Below, piece after piece: positions 18,589 to 27,803 of a stretch of DNA of 64,000 bases; position 1 is the first letter of the stretch; each line of letters starts with the position of its first letter. The stretch is from MED-G17 sp963991985. Lineage in GTDB: Bacteria; Bacteroidota; Bacteroidia; NS11-12g; UBA9320. The position numbers and the translations under genes were made by a program. The stretch is from the NCBI GenBank assembly GCA_963991985.1, contig CAXDRX010000001.1, forward strand, positions 62,001 through 126,000, given 5' to 3'. Below the pieces are notes generated by a model. That model made no database searches, had not been told where the DNA came from, and saw only the letters and a list, made by a program, of their open reading frames with translations.

Positions 18589-18596
18589 CAAAGATA
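18589..18596 (-). promoter_or_regulatory. -7 box TATCTTTG for the cold-shock operon
   Basis: Exact match to TAnnTTTG on the minus strand. It leaves a 5' leader of roughly 65 bases ahead of the small basic gene. A leader is expected for cold-shock mRNAs and contrasts with the very short leaders inferred elsewhere in the window. Confidence 0.5.
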
Positions 18597-18646
18597 GCAT
18601 TTATAGCACAACTTTCATTTATAGTTTTTTTGACCTTCTCTTTTAC

Positions 18647-18675
18647 TATGCAAACCTTCCATCTTTCTTTGCATA
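18647..18675 (+). repeat. Inverted repeat TATGCAAA-N13-TTTGCATA
   Basis: Perfect 8-base arms with a 13-base spacer lie in the gap between the cold-shock operon and the rhodanese gene. The right arm overlaps a TATTTTG box at 18674-18680. It could be an operator for the rhodanese promoter or an RNA hairpin. There is no T run, so it is not a terminator. Confidence 0.35.
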
Positions 18676-18732
18676 TTTTGAGTCATCAAGGTATGATTAA
18701 TTTATGGTTTCATTTTTTCATTCAAACAGGCT

Positions 18733-18740
18733 TACTTTTG
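18733..18740 (+). promoter_or_regulatory. -7 box TACTTTTG before the rhodanese gene
   Basis: Exact TAnnTTTG, 5 bases before the ATG at 18746. It decides the choice of that ATG over the one at 18704, which lies upstream of this box. Confidence 0.4.
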
Positions 18741-18745
18741 TTGTT

Positions 18746-19102
18746 ATGGGTTTTCTCTTGGAATACTGGTGGATTTTAGCCTCTTTTTTCATTCTTTTTT
18801 TTGTCATGCGAAGAATCGGAGGAGAGCGTGGTGTCAATTACAAAGATCAAATAGAAAAAGGGGCAATAATTTTAGACGTAAGAACCCATTCCGAGTTTTC
18901 TTCAGGACATATTGAAAATTCCGTCAATATGCCTCTTGGCAAGTTGGAAGGCACTTTTGAGGAACTGGATGTAAACAAACCTGTGATAACAGTTTGTGCT
19001 ATGGGAGGCAGAGCTGAAAAGGCTAAGAAAATTTTAATTTCTAAAGGTTTTAAAGTACATAATGGAGGAGGTTGGAAAAATTTAGAGAAGAAAATAAAAT
19101 AA
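18746..19102 (+). CDS. Membrane-anchored rhodanese-like sulfurtransferase domain protein
   Basis: A 118-residue protein with one N-terminal membrane helix (about residues 4-21, MGFLLEYWWILASFFILFFV) followed by a single rhodanese domain. The active-site Cys is residue 84 in VITVCAMGGRAEKA; DVRTHSEFSSGHIENSVNMPL is the conserved first half. Such proteins handle sulfane sulfur at the membrane, probably facing the periplasm or cytoplasm near the surface. An upstream ATG at 18704 would add 14 residues; the promoter-like box between them favours the later one. Confidence 0.8.
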   Translation: MGFLLEYWWILASFFILFFVMRRIGGERGVNYKDQIEKGAIILDVRTHSEFSSGHIENSVNMPLGKLEGTFEELDVNKPVITVCAMGGRAEKAKKILISKGFKVHNGGGWKNLEKKIK

Positions 19103-19165
19103 GATTTTTTCCAACGGAATTTTTCTTGTTTTACAACTTTACATTTGGGAATTCATAAAAACAGT

Positions 19166-19486
19166 TTAGCAACCGCAGCCCGAATACGTAATAGTGCGAT
19201 TTTTTTTGTCTCTTACCTCTCGCAATATTCCATTTTCGTAGCGCATCATTTTTTGAAATTTCCCACTTCTATAATGGATAATCTTTTCAAGTCTTTTTTG
19301 CTGATCGAAATAAATCCACGTACCCACTCTTTTGCCTTTTCTGAAATACCCGACAAAACTTCCTGTGACCAATTCACAATCAAAACGAGTTCTTCTTTTG
19401 CAAAAAGTATCAAAATCACACAGTTGAGAACTTGCGGTAAAATTAAGACCCAAGAAAAACCAACAAAATAGCCATACATGCCACAC
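19166..19486 (-). CDS. Small predicted exported protein with MORN-like repeats
   Basis: About 106 residues if started at GTG 19486. The first 20 residues are hydrophobic and aromatic (VWHVWLFCWFFLGLNFTASS) and look like a signal peptide. Four cysteines lie in the segment after it and at the tail (C-G-C at the end). The middle, GSFVGYFRKGKRVGTWIYFD and FQKMMRYENGILREVRD, resembles MORN/YwqK-type repeats. It overlaps the 3' end of uppP by 44 bases in another frame, suggesting translational coupling. No ATG is available, so the start is uncertain and the gene call is moderate. Confidence 0.5.
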   Translation of the reverse strand: MWHVWLFCWFFLGLNFTASSQLCDFDTFCKRRTRFDCELVTGSFVGYFRKGKRVGTWIYFDQQKRLEKIIHYRSGKFQKMMRYENGILREVRDKKNRTITYSGCGC

Positions 19487-20228
19487 CCCAACAATAATAG
19501 GCAAAGCCACGTAATTTGGTTCTATCAATCAAAAACAACATGCCTTTGCATGCGAAGAACCCACTCAAAAAAGCCACAATAAAGCCAAGTATCAGGGGGC
19601 CGATATCTATTGAAACAGGTTCTCCACTTCGAACAAAATCCATAGATTTTTTAAGTGCTGCCCCAAGGATAACAGGCAAAACCATCAAAAAAGAAAATTT
19701 GGCCGCCTCTTTCCTGTTGATGCCCATCAATAACAAGGCTCCAACAGTAGAACCACTCCTACTGATCCCCGGGAGTATAGCGATGGCTTGTATCCATCCT
19801 ACCCAAAAAGCATGCTTGGCACGCAAAGTATGATTAGAATTTTTAATTTTATCCGAAAACCATAGCAATGTTCCAGTTACCATCAACATCACAGCAACCA
19901 ATAAAGCATTTCCATCAAACAAATGATTGATATAAGATTCAAAAAACAAGCCAACCAATGCAGCTGGTATCATAGAAATTATGATATAGATTAAATACCG
20001 TTTTGATTGACCGAACAAAGTTGAAAGCAATATCCAAATATCTTTTCGAAATACGATGAGGGTACTTAATGCCGTTGCCATATGCAATACCACAGAAAGC
20101 AATAGACCTTCTTCTATGTCTTTGCCGAAAATCGCCTTTGCTAGTTCAAGATGACCGCTACTACTTACTGGCAAAAACTCAGTGATCCCTTGAATCAAGC
20201 CCAATAGAGCGGCCTCAAGATAGTTCAT
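19443..20228 (-). CDS. uppP: Undecaprenyl-diphosphatase (BacA/UppP)
   Basis: A 261-residue integral membrane enzyme that dephosphorylates undecaprenyl diphosphate to recycle the lipid carrier for peptidoglycan and other envelope glycans. Conserved motifs are GLIQGITEFLPVSSSGHLELAK near the start and PGISRSGSTVGALLLMG in the middle. About seven to eight membrane helices. Its start overlaps the DUF3098 gene by 14 bases, and its end overlaps a small exported-protein gene, giving a three-gene leftward operon. Confidence 0.92.
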   Translation of the reverse strand: MNYLEAALLGLIQGITEFLPVSSSGHLELAKAIFGKDIEEGLLLSVVLHMATALSTLIVFRKDIWILLSTLFGQSKRYLIYIIISMIPAALVGLFFESYINHLFDGNALLVAVMLMVTGTLLWFSDKIKNSNHTLRAKHAFWVGWIQAIAILPGISRSGSTVGALLLMGINRKEAAKFSFLMVLPVILGAALKKSMDFVRSGEPVSIDIGPLILGFIVAFLSGFFACKGMLFLIDRTKLRGFAYYCWGVACMAILLVFLGS

Positions 20229-20517
20229 CTGTGCTCCTTTTTTTGGGCTTTCTCATGATGGCGTATCCTTGAACTGCGAAGCCCGCCAAAACCAATGTGG
20301 GGGCTATGGTCACTTTTAAATGGGAATTGAATGTGAAAACATTTTCAACAAAGAGTTCATCCGTTTTTCCCGCCATTAAAATAAATCCAAAAACTAGAAT
20401 TGCACTACCGACAATCAACCAACGGTAATTTTCTCGATCAAACACAAAATGAAAATCTGAATTTGCATTTTTTTTCGCTGAATTAGATTTTGATTTTATT
20501 TTTCTAGATTGCGCCAT
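20215..20517 (-). CDS. DUF3098 family small membrane protein
   Basis: A 100-residue protein with a Lys/Ser-rich N-terminus, then FDRENYRWLIVGSAILVFGFILM (first membrane helix), a short loop with Phe-Asn, and a second helix TIAPTLVLAGFAVQGYAIM followed by a basic tail. This is the DUF3098 pattern, a Bacteroidota family that commonly lies between ftsX and uppP. Here ftsX is absent and the gene is divergent from leuS. It overlaps uppP by 14 bases. Function unknown; the linkage suggests the cell envelope or division. Confidence 0.8.
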   Translation of the reverse strand: MAQSRKIKSKSNSAKKNANSDFHFVFDRENYRWLIVGSAILVFGFILMAGKTDELFVENVFTFNSHLKVTIAPTLVLAGFAVQGYAIMRKPKKRSTDELS

Positions 20518-20620
20518 AACAAAACGAGCGCAAGGTAAAATATTTTTTGGTAACTAACCCGCATTTCAAAGCCAAGAAATCTTTTGGCGAGTTGAACCAA
20601 AAAGTCAGCGCCACTTTTGT

Positions 20621-20627
20621 TATTTTG
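20621..20627 (+). promoter_or_regulatory. -7-like box TATTTTG before leuS
   Basis: TA-T-TTTG ends 8 bases before the leuS ATG. It is the short variant of the -7 box also seen before porV and pyrE. Confidence 0.3.
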
Positions 20628-20635
20628 CCGGAGAA

Positions 20636-23329
20636 ATGCAATACGATTTTAATAAAATCGAAAAAAAATGGCAAAAACACTGGGAGAAATCAAGGCTTTA
20701 CAGTCAATATGATTTTTCAAAACCTAAATTTTATGCGCTGGACATGTTTCCTTATCCTAGTGGGGCGGGATTACATGTTGGTCATCCTTTAGGCTATATC
20801 GCCAGTGATATTGTAAGCCGGTTCAAACGGCTAAACGGGTTTAATGTCTTGCACCCCATTGGATTTGATGCTTTTGGTTTGCCTGCTGAGCAATATGCCA
20901 TTCAAACTGGCCAACACCCCGAGACAACCACTGCAAAAAATATTGAGAATTACAAAAGGCAACTTAAAAATATCGGTTTTTCATTTGATTGGGAAAGAGA
21001 GATACAAACAACAAACCCCAACTATTACAAGTGGACCCAATGGATTTTTTCTTTGCTTTTTGAGTCCTGGTACAACCCCCACAGCAATAAATCAGAAAAT
21101 ATAAAAACATTAATTGATAAGTTTGAAAGGGAAGGCTTTGAAGAAAAGGAATGGAAAGAATATTCAAACATCGAAAAAGAGAATATACTCCAAGAATATC
21201 GCTTGGCCTATCAAAAAGATACTTATGTAAATTGGTGTGAAGAATTGGGCACTGTTTTGGCCAATGACGAGGTAAAAAATGGACTTTCTGAAAGAGGTGG
21301 TCATCCTGTGATTCAAAAGAAAATGAAACAATGGTTTTTAAGAATCACTTCTTATGCCGACCGCCTACTATCAGATCTGGGAAATCTTGACTGGCCTCAA
21401 TCAATCAAAGAGGTTCAAAAAAATTGGATTGGCAAAAGTGTAGGAGCAGAAATTTATTTCAAGATTAAGGACCTTGAGCAAGATAAAATTAAGGTTTTCT
21501 CTACAAGGCCCGATACTATTTTTGGAGTTACTTTTCTCGTATTGGCGCCAGAACACAAGTTGTTAAATAAGATTACTCTTCCAAAGCAAAAAAAAGTTGT
21601 TCAGAATTATATCAATGAAACAAAATCCAAAAACGAAAGAGAAAGGCAGCAAAACAAAGAGGCTAACGGAGTATTTACGGGCAATTTTGCCATTCACCCA
21701 TTTACTGGAGAAAGTTTGCCCATTTATCTATCAGAATATGTCCTAAATTCATATGGCACAGGTGCCATCATGGCTGTCCCAGCTCATGACGAAAGAGACT
21801 ATGCTTTTGCCAAAAAATTTAATTTGACAATTCGCCAAGTTATAGGGGATGACAACAGCTCAATTGAAGAAAAACCGCTAGTTACAAACAAGGGAAAACT
21901 CATTAATTCCAAACAATTTGATGGAATAGAACCAAAAGAGGCGCAGAAAGTAATCGTTGAAGCACTTCAAAAAAATCAGCGAGCAAAAACAAAAATAAAC
22001 TACAAACTAAGGGATGCGGGTTTTAGTCGTCAAAGATATTGGGGGGAACCTTTTCCCATCATTTATCAGAACAATGTCCCAAAGTTGGTTGAAGATTTGC
22101 CTGTAAGACTTCCTTCTGTTGATAGTTATGAACCCACAGGGGAAGGCAAAAGTCCTCTTTCCAATAATTTGCAGTGGGTAAATACTTCCGAGGGGCTAAG
22201 AGAAACAGATACAATGCCAGGATATGCAGGAAGCAGTTGGTATTTTTTAAGGTACATGGACCCACACAATGAGAATGAGTTTGCAGGTAAAAATAACATT
22301 CAATATTGGCAACAAGTCGATCTTTATATTGGTGGTGCAGAACACGCTACAGGTCATCTTTTGTATGCCCGTTTTTGGACAAAATTTTTATTCGACTTGG
22401 ATTATCTCCCCTTCCATGAACCATTTCAAAAGCTTGTCAATCAAGGAATGATTCAGGGAGAAAGCAAACTTTTATTCACAGGCGATCGATGGCTACATGT
22501 GCCGGTAAATTATGTATCCAAGGATGGAAAAATAAGCAAATCAAGTTTTCTTGAACTGCAAAAAGTGAACAAAAGATTTGAAGGTTTAAAATGGGACAAC
22601 TTATCTCATGAAAATGATATGTTGTCTCTGAAAAGCCAATCTGAAAAAATGTCTAAGTCAAAATTTAATGTTGTAAATCCCGACGAAATTTGCGAGCAAT
22701 ATGGTGCAGACACACTTCGATTGTATGAGATGTTTTTGGGACCATTGCAAGATAGCAAGCCGTGGAATACCCAAGGAATTGAAGGGGTATTTCGTTTTTT
22801 AAATAAACTATGGAATCTTTTTTTGGTGGAACAAGAAGTACGTGTAGACGATTCCCAACCGAGTGAATACGCTCTAAAGACCTTGCACAAAACCATAAAA
22901 AAAATCACGGAAGATATTGAGGCATTTTCATTCAATACGGCTGTTAGTACTTTTATGATTGCAATAAATGAACTGACCCAGCAAAAGTGTAATAGTCGAG
23001 ACATTTTAGAACCCATTTTGATTCTAATCGCTCCTTTTGCCCCTCATATTACGGAAGAACTCTGGTCTCGTTTGGGGCACAGTAGCTCCATACACAACGA
23101 ACAATGGCCATCATTTGATGATTCGATATTGAAAGAGACAACTGCAAAATATCCGATAAGCATCAATGGAAAAGTAAGGACTGCAATCGAGCTGCCCAAA
23201 GATTTGTCAAAATTAGAAATTGAACAAATCGTTTACAAAGATCCAATTGTTTTGAAATGGATAGAAAACAAAGAAATTCTAAAGTTCATTTTTGTTCCGG
23301 GGAAAATAGTCAATATCGTTATTCGTTAG
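20636..23329 (+). CDS. leuS: Leucyl-tRNA synthetase
   Basis: An 897-residue class I aminoacyl-tRNA synthetase charging tRNA-Leu. The HIGH-type motif PSGAGLHVGH is at residues 41-50, and KMSKS is at 671-675. The CP1 editing domain, with FSTRPDTIFGVTFLVLAPEH, lies near residues 285-305, and a second conserved block YGTGAIMAVPAHDERD follows. It is somewhat longer than the E. coli enzyme, with an extra loop just before KMSKS, as in other Bacteroidota. It is the first gene of a rightward unit with the phosphatase 3 bases downstream. Confidence 0.95.
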   Translation: MQYDFNKIEKKWQKHWEKSRLYSQYDFSKPKFYALDMFPYPSGAGLHVGHPLGYIASDIVSRFKRLNGFNVLHPIGFDAFGLPAEQYAIQTGQHPETTTAKNIENYKRQLKNIGFSFDWEREIQTTNPNYYKWTQWIFSLLFESWYNPHSNKSENIKTLIDKFEREGFEEKEWKEYSNIEKENILQEYRLAYQKDTYVNWCEELGTVLANDEVKNGLSERGGHPVIQKKMKQWFLRITSYADRLLSDLGNLDWPQSIKEVQKNWIGKSVGAEIYFKIKDLEQDKIKVFSTRPDTIFGVTFLVLAPEHKLLNKITLPKQKKVVQNYINETKSKNERERQQNKEANGVFTGNFAIHPFTGESLPIYLSEYVLNSYGTGAIMAVPAHDERDYAFAKKFNLTIRQVIGDDNSSIEEKPLVTNKGKLINSKQFDGIEPKEAQKVIVEALQKNQRAKTKINYKLRDAGFSRQRYWGEPFPIIYQNNVPKLVEDLPVRLPSVDSYEPTGEGKSPLSNNLQWVNTSEGLRETDTMPGYAGSSWYFLRYMDPHNENEFAGKNNIQYWQQVDLYIGGAEHATGHLLYARFWTKFLFDLDYLPFHEPFQKLVNQGMIQGESKLLFTGDRWLHVPVNYVSKDGKISKSSFLELQKVNKRFEGLKWDNLSHENDMLSLKSQSEKMSKSKFNVVNPDEICEQYGADTLRLYEMFLGPLQDSKPWNTQGIEGVFRFLNKLWNLFLVEQEVRVDDSQPSEYALKTLHKTIKKITEDIEAFSFNTAVSTFMIAINELTQQKCNSRDILEPILILIAPFAPHITEELWSRLGHSSSIHNEQWPSFDDSILKETTAKYPISINGKVRTAIELPKDLSKLEIEQIVYKDPIVLKWIENKEILKFIFVPGKIVNIVIR

Positions 23330-23332
23330 AAC

Positions 23333-24091
23333 ATGGAAAAAGAAATCGAAAAAGTTCTGCCTGCATTGCATAAAATTTTAAATGAAAATTCAAGAAAGTC
23401 AAAGGAGAAAAGTCCCCATCAATTGGTAACAGAAATTGATATCAAAATTGAGCAACAATTGATTGACCATTTGAGGAAGATAATCCCGGAGGCAGGTTTT
23501 ATCACCGAAGAAGGGCAAATTGAACAAAACACAATCAACCATTTGGCATGGGTGATTGACCCGATAGACGGAACCTCAAATATGGTCTTTGGTATTCCTT
23601 TTTTCTGTTTAAGTATTGGCTTGGTAGAAAATGGGAAAACAATTTTGGGATTCGTTCACGAATTCAATCAAAAAGAAACTTTTTTCGCGCATCAAAAATC
23701 TTCCACCCTGAATGGTGAAAAAATTAAAGTTAGAGACAATGCTTGTTTAAAAGATGCCTTGGCTGCAACAGGTTTCCCCCATGGCAAAGTAAAAAACTTA
23801 GACAACTATTTGCGTGTCTTGACAAAAACAATGGAAAAAACACACAGCATTAGGCGATTAGGAACAGCGGCTATGGATTTGTGCTATACTGCTTGTGGCC
23901 GTTTTGATGGGTATTTTGAAATGAATCTAAAACCCTGGGATATTTGTGGTGGTTCTCACATCGTTAGGAAAGCAGGTGGCTTTGTCGGAGACTTTCACGG
24001 AAATGACCATTTTTTGGAAAGTGGAAATATTATTGCAGGAAACGACTTGTTGTATCGTTTTTGGGTCAACTGTCTAAATAACAAAATATGA
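23333..24091 (+). CDS. Inositol monophosphatase family protein
   Basis: A 252-residue Mg-dependent phosphatase of the SuhB/CysQ superfamily. The metal-binding signature WVIDPIDGTSN is at about residues 73-83, the upstream acidic pair is in FITEEGQ (59-60), and the C-terminal motif WDICGGSHIVRKAGG is intact. The substrate may be inositol phosphate or another sugar/nucleotide phosphate. Its start follows the leuS stop by 3 bases, so it is almost surely co-transcribed. Confidence 0.85.
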   Translation: MEKEIEKVLPALHKILNENSRKSKEKSPHQLVTEIDIKIEQQLIDHLRKIIPEAGFITEEGQIEQNTINHLAWVIDPIDGTSNMVFGIPFFCLSIGLVENGKTILGFVHEFNQKETFFAHQKSSTLNGEKIKVRDNACLKDALAATGFPHGKVKNLDNYLRVLTKTMEKTHSIRRLGTAAMDLCYTACGRFDGYFEMNLKPWDICGGSHIVRKAGGFVGDFHGNDHFLESGNIIAGNDLLYRFWVNCLNNKI

Positions 24092-24110
24092 CCCATCAGT
24101 AAATGGCGAA

Positions 24111-26555
24111 ATGATTAAATTCGCGTCCGTTTTTATGTGGGAGAAGTTCGCAGTTTACATTCTAAGAAGAAGATTTTTGGTTTCTTCTACCCTTATTTTG
24201 TTTTCTCTTCTTTTTGCTTATTTCAGCACTCGGGTAGAAATTGCTTACAACAATCCAAAATTCATTCCAGACGATGATCCCGACCAATTGAATTACGTTG
24301 AATTTAGAAAAACATTTGGTGATGATGGGAATACGCTAATTGTTGGCATTGACGATGAAAAGTTGAGGAAAATCGAATTCTTCCAAACATGGTATCGGCT
24401 TACCCAAAAACTGAATAATAAAAAAGGGGTAAAAACCGCACTTTCCCTCTGTAATTTACCTACTCTGCAAATTTCTATCGACACTAGTATCTGGGATAAA
24501 GACACATTCTTGCAAGAAAGATTTGTTTCGCACCCGCTCCTTTCAAAAATACCTTCAGACCAAAACGAATTGGATTTGTTTTTTGTTGAGCTCGAAAATT
24601 TAAAGATTTATGATGGAATCCTATTTAAGAAAAAGAAGAATTTCTCTCTTCTTGCCATATCCATAGAGCAAGAAATTCTAGATACAAAAAAGAGAATCAA
24701 GTTTATTAACCAAATTGAATCTGAAATAAAAGAAGCCCTTGCTCCCTTTAAGGTAAAGGCCCATTTCTCTGGATTGCCTTTTATAAGAAATGTAATGTCC
24801 CAAAAAATCAAAAGTGAGCTATTGTTTTTCACCTTTCTTTCCATTCTGATTACATCCCTTATTTTGGTTTTCTTTTTTAGATCTTTCAAAGTACTCTTTT
24901 TCTGTTTATTGGTTGTAGTTTTAGGAATTGTTTGGTCCTTAGGTATTACTAGTCTTTTGGGCTATAAAATTTCTGTTTTTATATCGATTTTACCTCCTTT
25001 GATCGTTGTAATCGGAATCGCCAATTGTATTTACTTGCTCAATAAGTATCACGATGAATACAAAAAACATAAGAACAAAATCAAGGCACTACAAAGGGTA
25101 ATTTCAAAAGTTGGCCGAGCAGTATTTTTCACAAACCTAACCACCGCTACTGGTTTTGGAGTCTTTTTTTTCACGGGCACAAAGGTTTTACAAGAATTTG
25201 GAATTGTTGCATTTGTTAGTATTCTCTCTCTCTTTGGTATTGCTTTGGTAGTGATTCCTGTAGTTTTTAGTTATCTGAGTCCACCTTCGCAAAAACAGAT
25301 GATTCATCTTGACAAGAAAGCGCTCAATCGCCTTTTATCAAGCATTCATAAAACACTAATTGACCACAGGCGAATTGTTTATCTCATCAGTCTTTTTCTT
25401 TTCATCATTGCATTAGCAGGAATTTTTCGTGTCAGAGCGATTGGTTATATGCTGGAAGACATATCAGAGAAAGACCAACTCCATAAAGACTTAAAATTTT
25501 TTGAAAAAAACATCAATGGTGTTATGCCTTTTGAATTGATTATTCATACAAAGCCTGAAGGGATTAAGGAACCAAGGATTTTAGGGAAAATAGATCAATT
25601 AACCAATAAAATAAGCAACTTCAAGGAATTTTCCAAACCAATATCTATCTCTCAAAGCATACAGTTTTGCAGACAAATCTATCATGACGGAGACACGCAG
25701 TTTTATAAATTTCCCGGCTTGCTCGAATTGTCCAATTTGGTTTCTTTGATGCCTACAAACAAAAATCAAACTGGAGAGCTTAGTGCGCTAGTTAATGATG
25801 ACTTTTCCAAAGCTCGAATTAGCTTACAAATGAAAGACATCGGCAGTACAAATATTATAGAATTGCGCAACAGAGTTCAACAGATAGCGGATACCATTTT
25901 TAATATGCGCATTCGGAGAATTTTTGTGGAGGAACCCGACTCGAACAACGATTTTAATGGCATTATAGAAACTTCCTATGAACCTGTAGAGGATTCAAAA
26001 CGAGTAAATATATACAGCACAGGAACCTCCGTTACCTTCTTAAAAGGGAATAATTACCTCATAAAGAATTTATTGGTAAGCATCGCAATCGCTTTTTTGA
26101 TTATTTCTTTCATTATGGCTATTCTCTTTAGATCTTTTCGAATGATTCTTATCGCTTTGGTCCCCAATTTTATTCCTCTGGCCATCACAGGTGGCATTAT
26201 GGGTTTCAGCGGCATCCATTTAAAACCCTCATCTGTTATAATTTTTAGTGTAGCTTTTGGAATTGCCGTAGATTTTACCATCCACTTTCTTTCAAAATAT
26301 CTACAAGAGTTAAAAAGAAATAATGGAGATATCCAGAAATCTGTTCGAGAAACGATGAACGAAACAGGCGTAAGCATGATTTACACAGCAGTTATTTTAT
26401 TTTTTGGATTTATCATTTTTTCCTTTTCAAGCTTTGGCGGAACCATTATTCTAGGAATTTTTACGTCCATAACGCTCACCGTGTCATTGCTATCTAATTT
26501 ATTCTTGCTTCCGAGCCTTCTTGTAGGCTATGACAGAAGAAAAAGAAACAAATAG
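24111..26555 (+). CDS. RND superfamily transporter, MMPL/HAE3-type
   Basis: An 814-residue membrane protein with two repeated halves. Each has one N-terminal helix, a large extracytoplasmic loop, and a cluster of five helices: residues about 20-40, 230-400, 420-440 and 640-805. The opening RRRFLVSSTLILFSLLFAYFSTRVEIAYN and motif IVVIGIANCIYLLNKYHDEY resemble the HAE3/MMPL group, which moves lipids or hydrophobic compounds using the proton gradient. The second half has FSVAFGIAVDFTIHFLSKY with a likely proton-relay Asp. Substrate unknown. It ends 3 bases before the convergent rodA stop. Confidence 0.85.
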   Translation: MIKFASVFMWEKFAVYILRRRFLVSSTLILFSLLFAYFSTRVEIAYNNPKFIPDDDPDQLNYVEFRKTFGDDGNTLIVGIDDEKLRKIEFFQTWYRLTQKLNNKKGVKTALSLCNLPTLQISIDTSIWDKDTFLQERFVSHPLLSKIPSDQNELDLFFVELENLKIYDGILFKKKKNFSLLAISIEQEILDTKKRIKFINQIESEIKEALAPFKVKAHFSGLPFIRNVMSQKIKSELLFFTFLSILITSLILVFFFRSFKVLFFCLLVVVLGIVWSLGITSLLGYKISVFISILPPLIVVIGIANCIYLLNKYHDEYKKHKNKIKALQRVISKVGRAVFFTNLTTATGFGVFFFTGTKVLQEFGIVAFVSILSLFGIALVVIPVVFSYLSPPSQKQMIHLDKKALNRLLSSIHKTLIDHRRIVYLISLFLFIIALAGIFRVRAIGYMLEDISEKDQLHKDLKFFEKNINGVMPFELIIHTKPEGIKEPRILGKIDQLTNKISNFKEFSKPISISQSIQFCRQIYHDGDTQFYKFPGLLELSNLVSLMPTNKNQTGELSALVNDDFSKARISLQMKDIGSTNIIELRNRVQQIADTIFNMRIRRIFVEEPDSNNDFNGIIETSYEPVEDSKRVNIYSTGTSVTFLKGNNYLIKNLLVSIAIAFLIISFIMAILFRSFRMILIALVPNFIPLAITGGIMGFSGIHLKPSSVIIFSVAFGIAVDFTIHFLSKYLQELKRNNGDIQKSVRETMNETGVSMIYTAVILFFGFIIFSFSSFGGTIILGIFTSITLTVSLLSNLFLLPSLLVGYDRRKRNK

Positions 26556-26558
26556 GGA

Positions 26559-27803
26559 TCATTTATTTTTGAGGTATTCTGTTCTGCTAAAGTTGAGGTA
26601 GGTAAAAAAGAGCAATCCAAAAGCCAAAACGGACGAACCTCCATAACTAATAAGCGGTAGAGGAATTCCGACTACTGGAAAGAGTCCGACGGTCATGGCC
26701 AAATTTATAAATGTATGATAAAACAAAACAGAGGACACACAAAACCCGTAAATCCTTGGGAAAACGGCCTCAAACTGGAACGAAACAGTAAGTATTCGGT
26801 AGATCAAAAAACCAAACAAAACAATCAATACGATAGACCCCAACCATCCAAACTCTTCAGCAAAACTGGTAAAAATAAAGTCTGTACTTTGCTCGGGGAC
26901 GAAATCACCTTTGTTGTGACTCCCTTTTAAATATCCTTTGCCCCAGAACCCACCAGATCCAATAGCGGTTTTGCTATGAAAAACATTATAACCAGCTCCA
27001 AAACGATCTTCCTTTATCCCCAATAATACTTCTACTCTTGACTTTTGATGGGGTCGAAGTAAACTATTGACAATAGATTCGGAAACAAAAGACAGCCCTA
27101 CAGAAAACAAAAGTAAAATCAAACTATAAAATAGATTGCTTTTTTTGGTCCAATTGAATAATGAAAAAATCAACCCTAAAAATAATGTTGTAAAAGCAAC
27201 ATATAAAAAGCCAAAACGAATGGTCAAAATAAAAATCAAGGCACCAAAAACAGCCAATAAAAAATATCGACCACTCAAACCCATTAAAAACATGGGAACA
27301 TAAAAAGCCAAATAAACACTTGCAGAACCCGCATCACCTTGAAGCAAGATCAAAGAAAATGGAACCAACACGATCAACAAGCTAATGGTCAAATCTCTCA
27401 AATTATTTATCTTAAAACCATGCTTACTCATTGCAGAGGCAAGCGCCAAAGAAGTCCCGAACTTTGCAAACTCTGCCGGTTGAATTTTTAACGGTCCCAA
27501 GACAATCCAAGATTTGGACCCAGCTATTTCAGCACCAATAAATAGTACCAAGAACAATAAAATTATTGTAAACAGGTAAATCGGTATTGAAAAAACCTGA
27601 AAAAAAGAATTGGACAAAAGAAGCAAAACAAAACCAATAGAAAGACTTATACCTACCCAAATAAATTGCTTTAATTGTTTCCCCTCCAAATAATTGATTC
27701 TTCCTCCGTTGTACTCCGATGAGTAAATAGAAAAAAAACCGATGGCCAGCAATAAAACGAAGACAATTAAACTGGGATAATCCAATTTACTTTTTCGACT
27801 CAT
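26559..27803 (-). CDS. rodA: Rod-shape peptidoglycan polymerase RodA
   Basis: A 414-residue SEDS-family glycosyltransferase that polymerises lipid II for cell elongation, paired with PBP2. About ten membrane helices; signatures include GFWGKGYLKGSHNKGDFVPEQSTDFIFTSFAEEFG and the C-terminal GIPLPLISYGGSS. I chose the ATG at 27803, which gives MSRKSKLDYPSLI and overlaps the mrdA end by 17 bases; an upstream in-frame start would lie deep in mrdA. It is the last gene of the purH-mre-mrdA-rodA operon. Confidence 0.93.
   Translation of the reverse strand: MSRKSKLDYPSLIVFVLLLAIGFFSIYSSEYNGGRINYLEGKQLKQFIWVGISLSIGFVLLLLSNSFFQVFSIPIYLFTIILLFLVLFIGAEIAGSKSWIVLGPLKIQPAEFAKFGTSLALASAMSKHGFKINNLRDLTISLLIVLVPFSLILLQGDAGSASVYLAFYVPMFLMGLSGRYFLLAVFGALIFILTIRFGFLYVAFTTLFLGLIFSLFNWTKKSNLFYSLILLLFSVGLSFVSESIVNSLLRPHQKSRVEVLLGIKEDRFGAGYNVFHSKTAIGSGGFWGKGYLKGSHNKGDFVPEQSTDFIFTSFAEEFGWLGSIVLIVLFGFLIYRILTVSFQFEAVFPRIYGFCVSSVLFYHTFINLAMTVGLFPVVGIPLPLISYGGSSVLAFGLLFFTYLNFSRTEYLKNK

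Noticed and set aside
19246..19494. Second leftward frame across the end of uppP starting at an ATG
   Set aside because: It competes with the MORN-like frame, has a random hydrophobic composition and no motif; the MORN-like frame has the better protein pattern.
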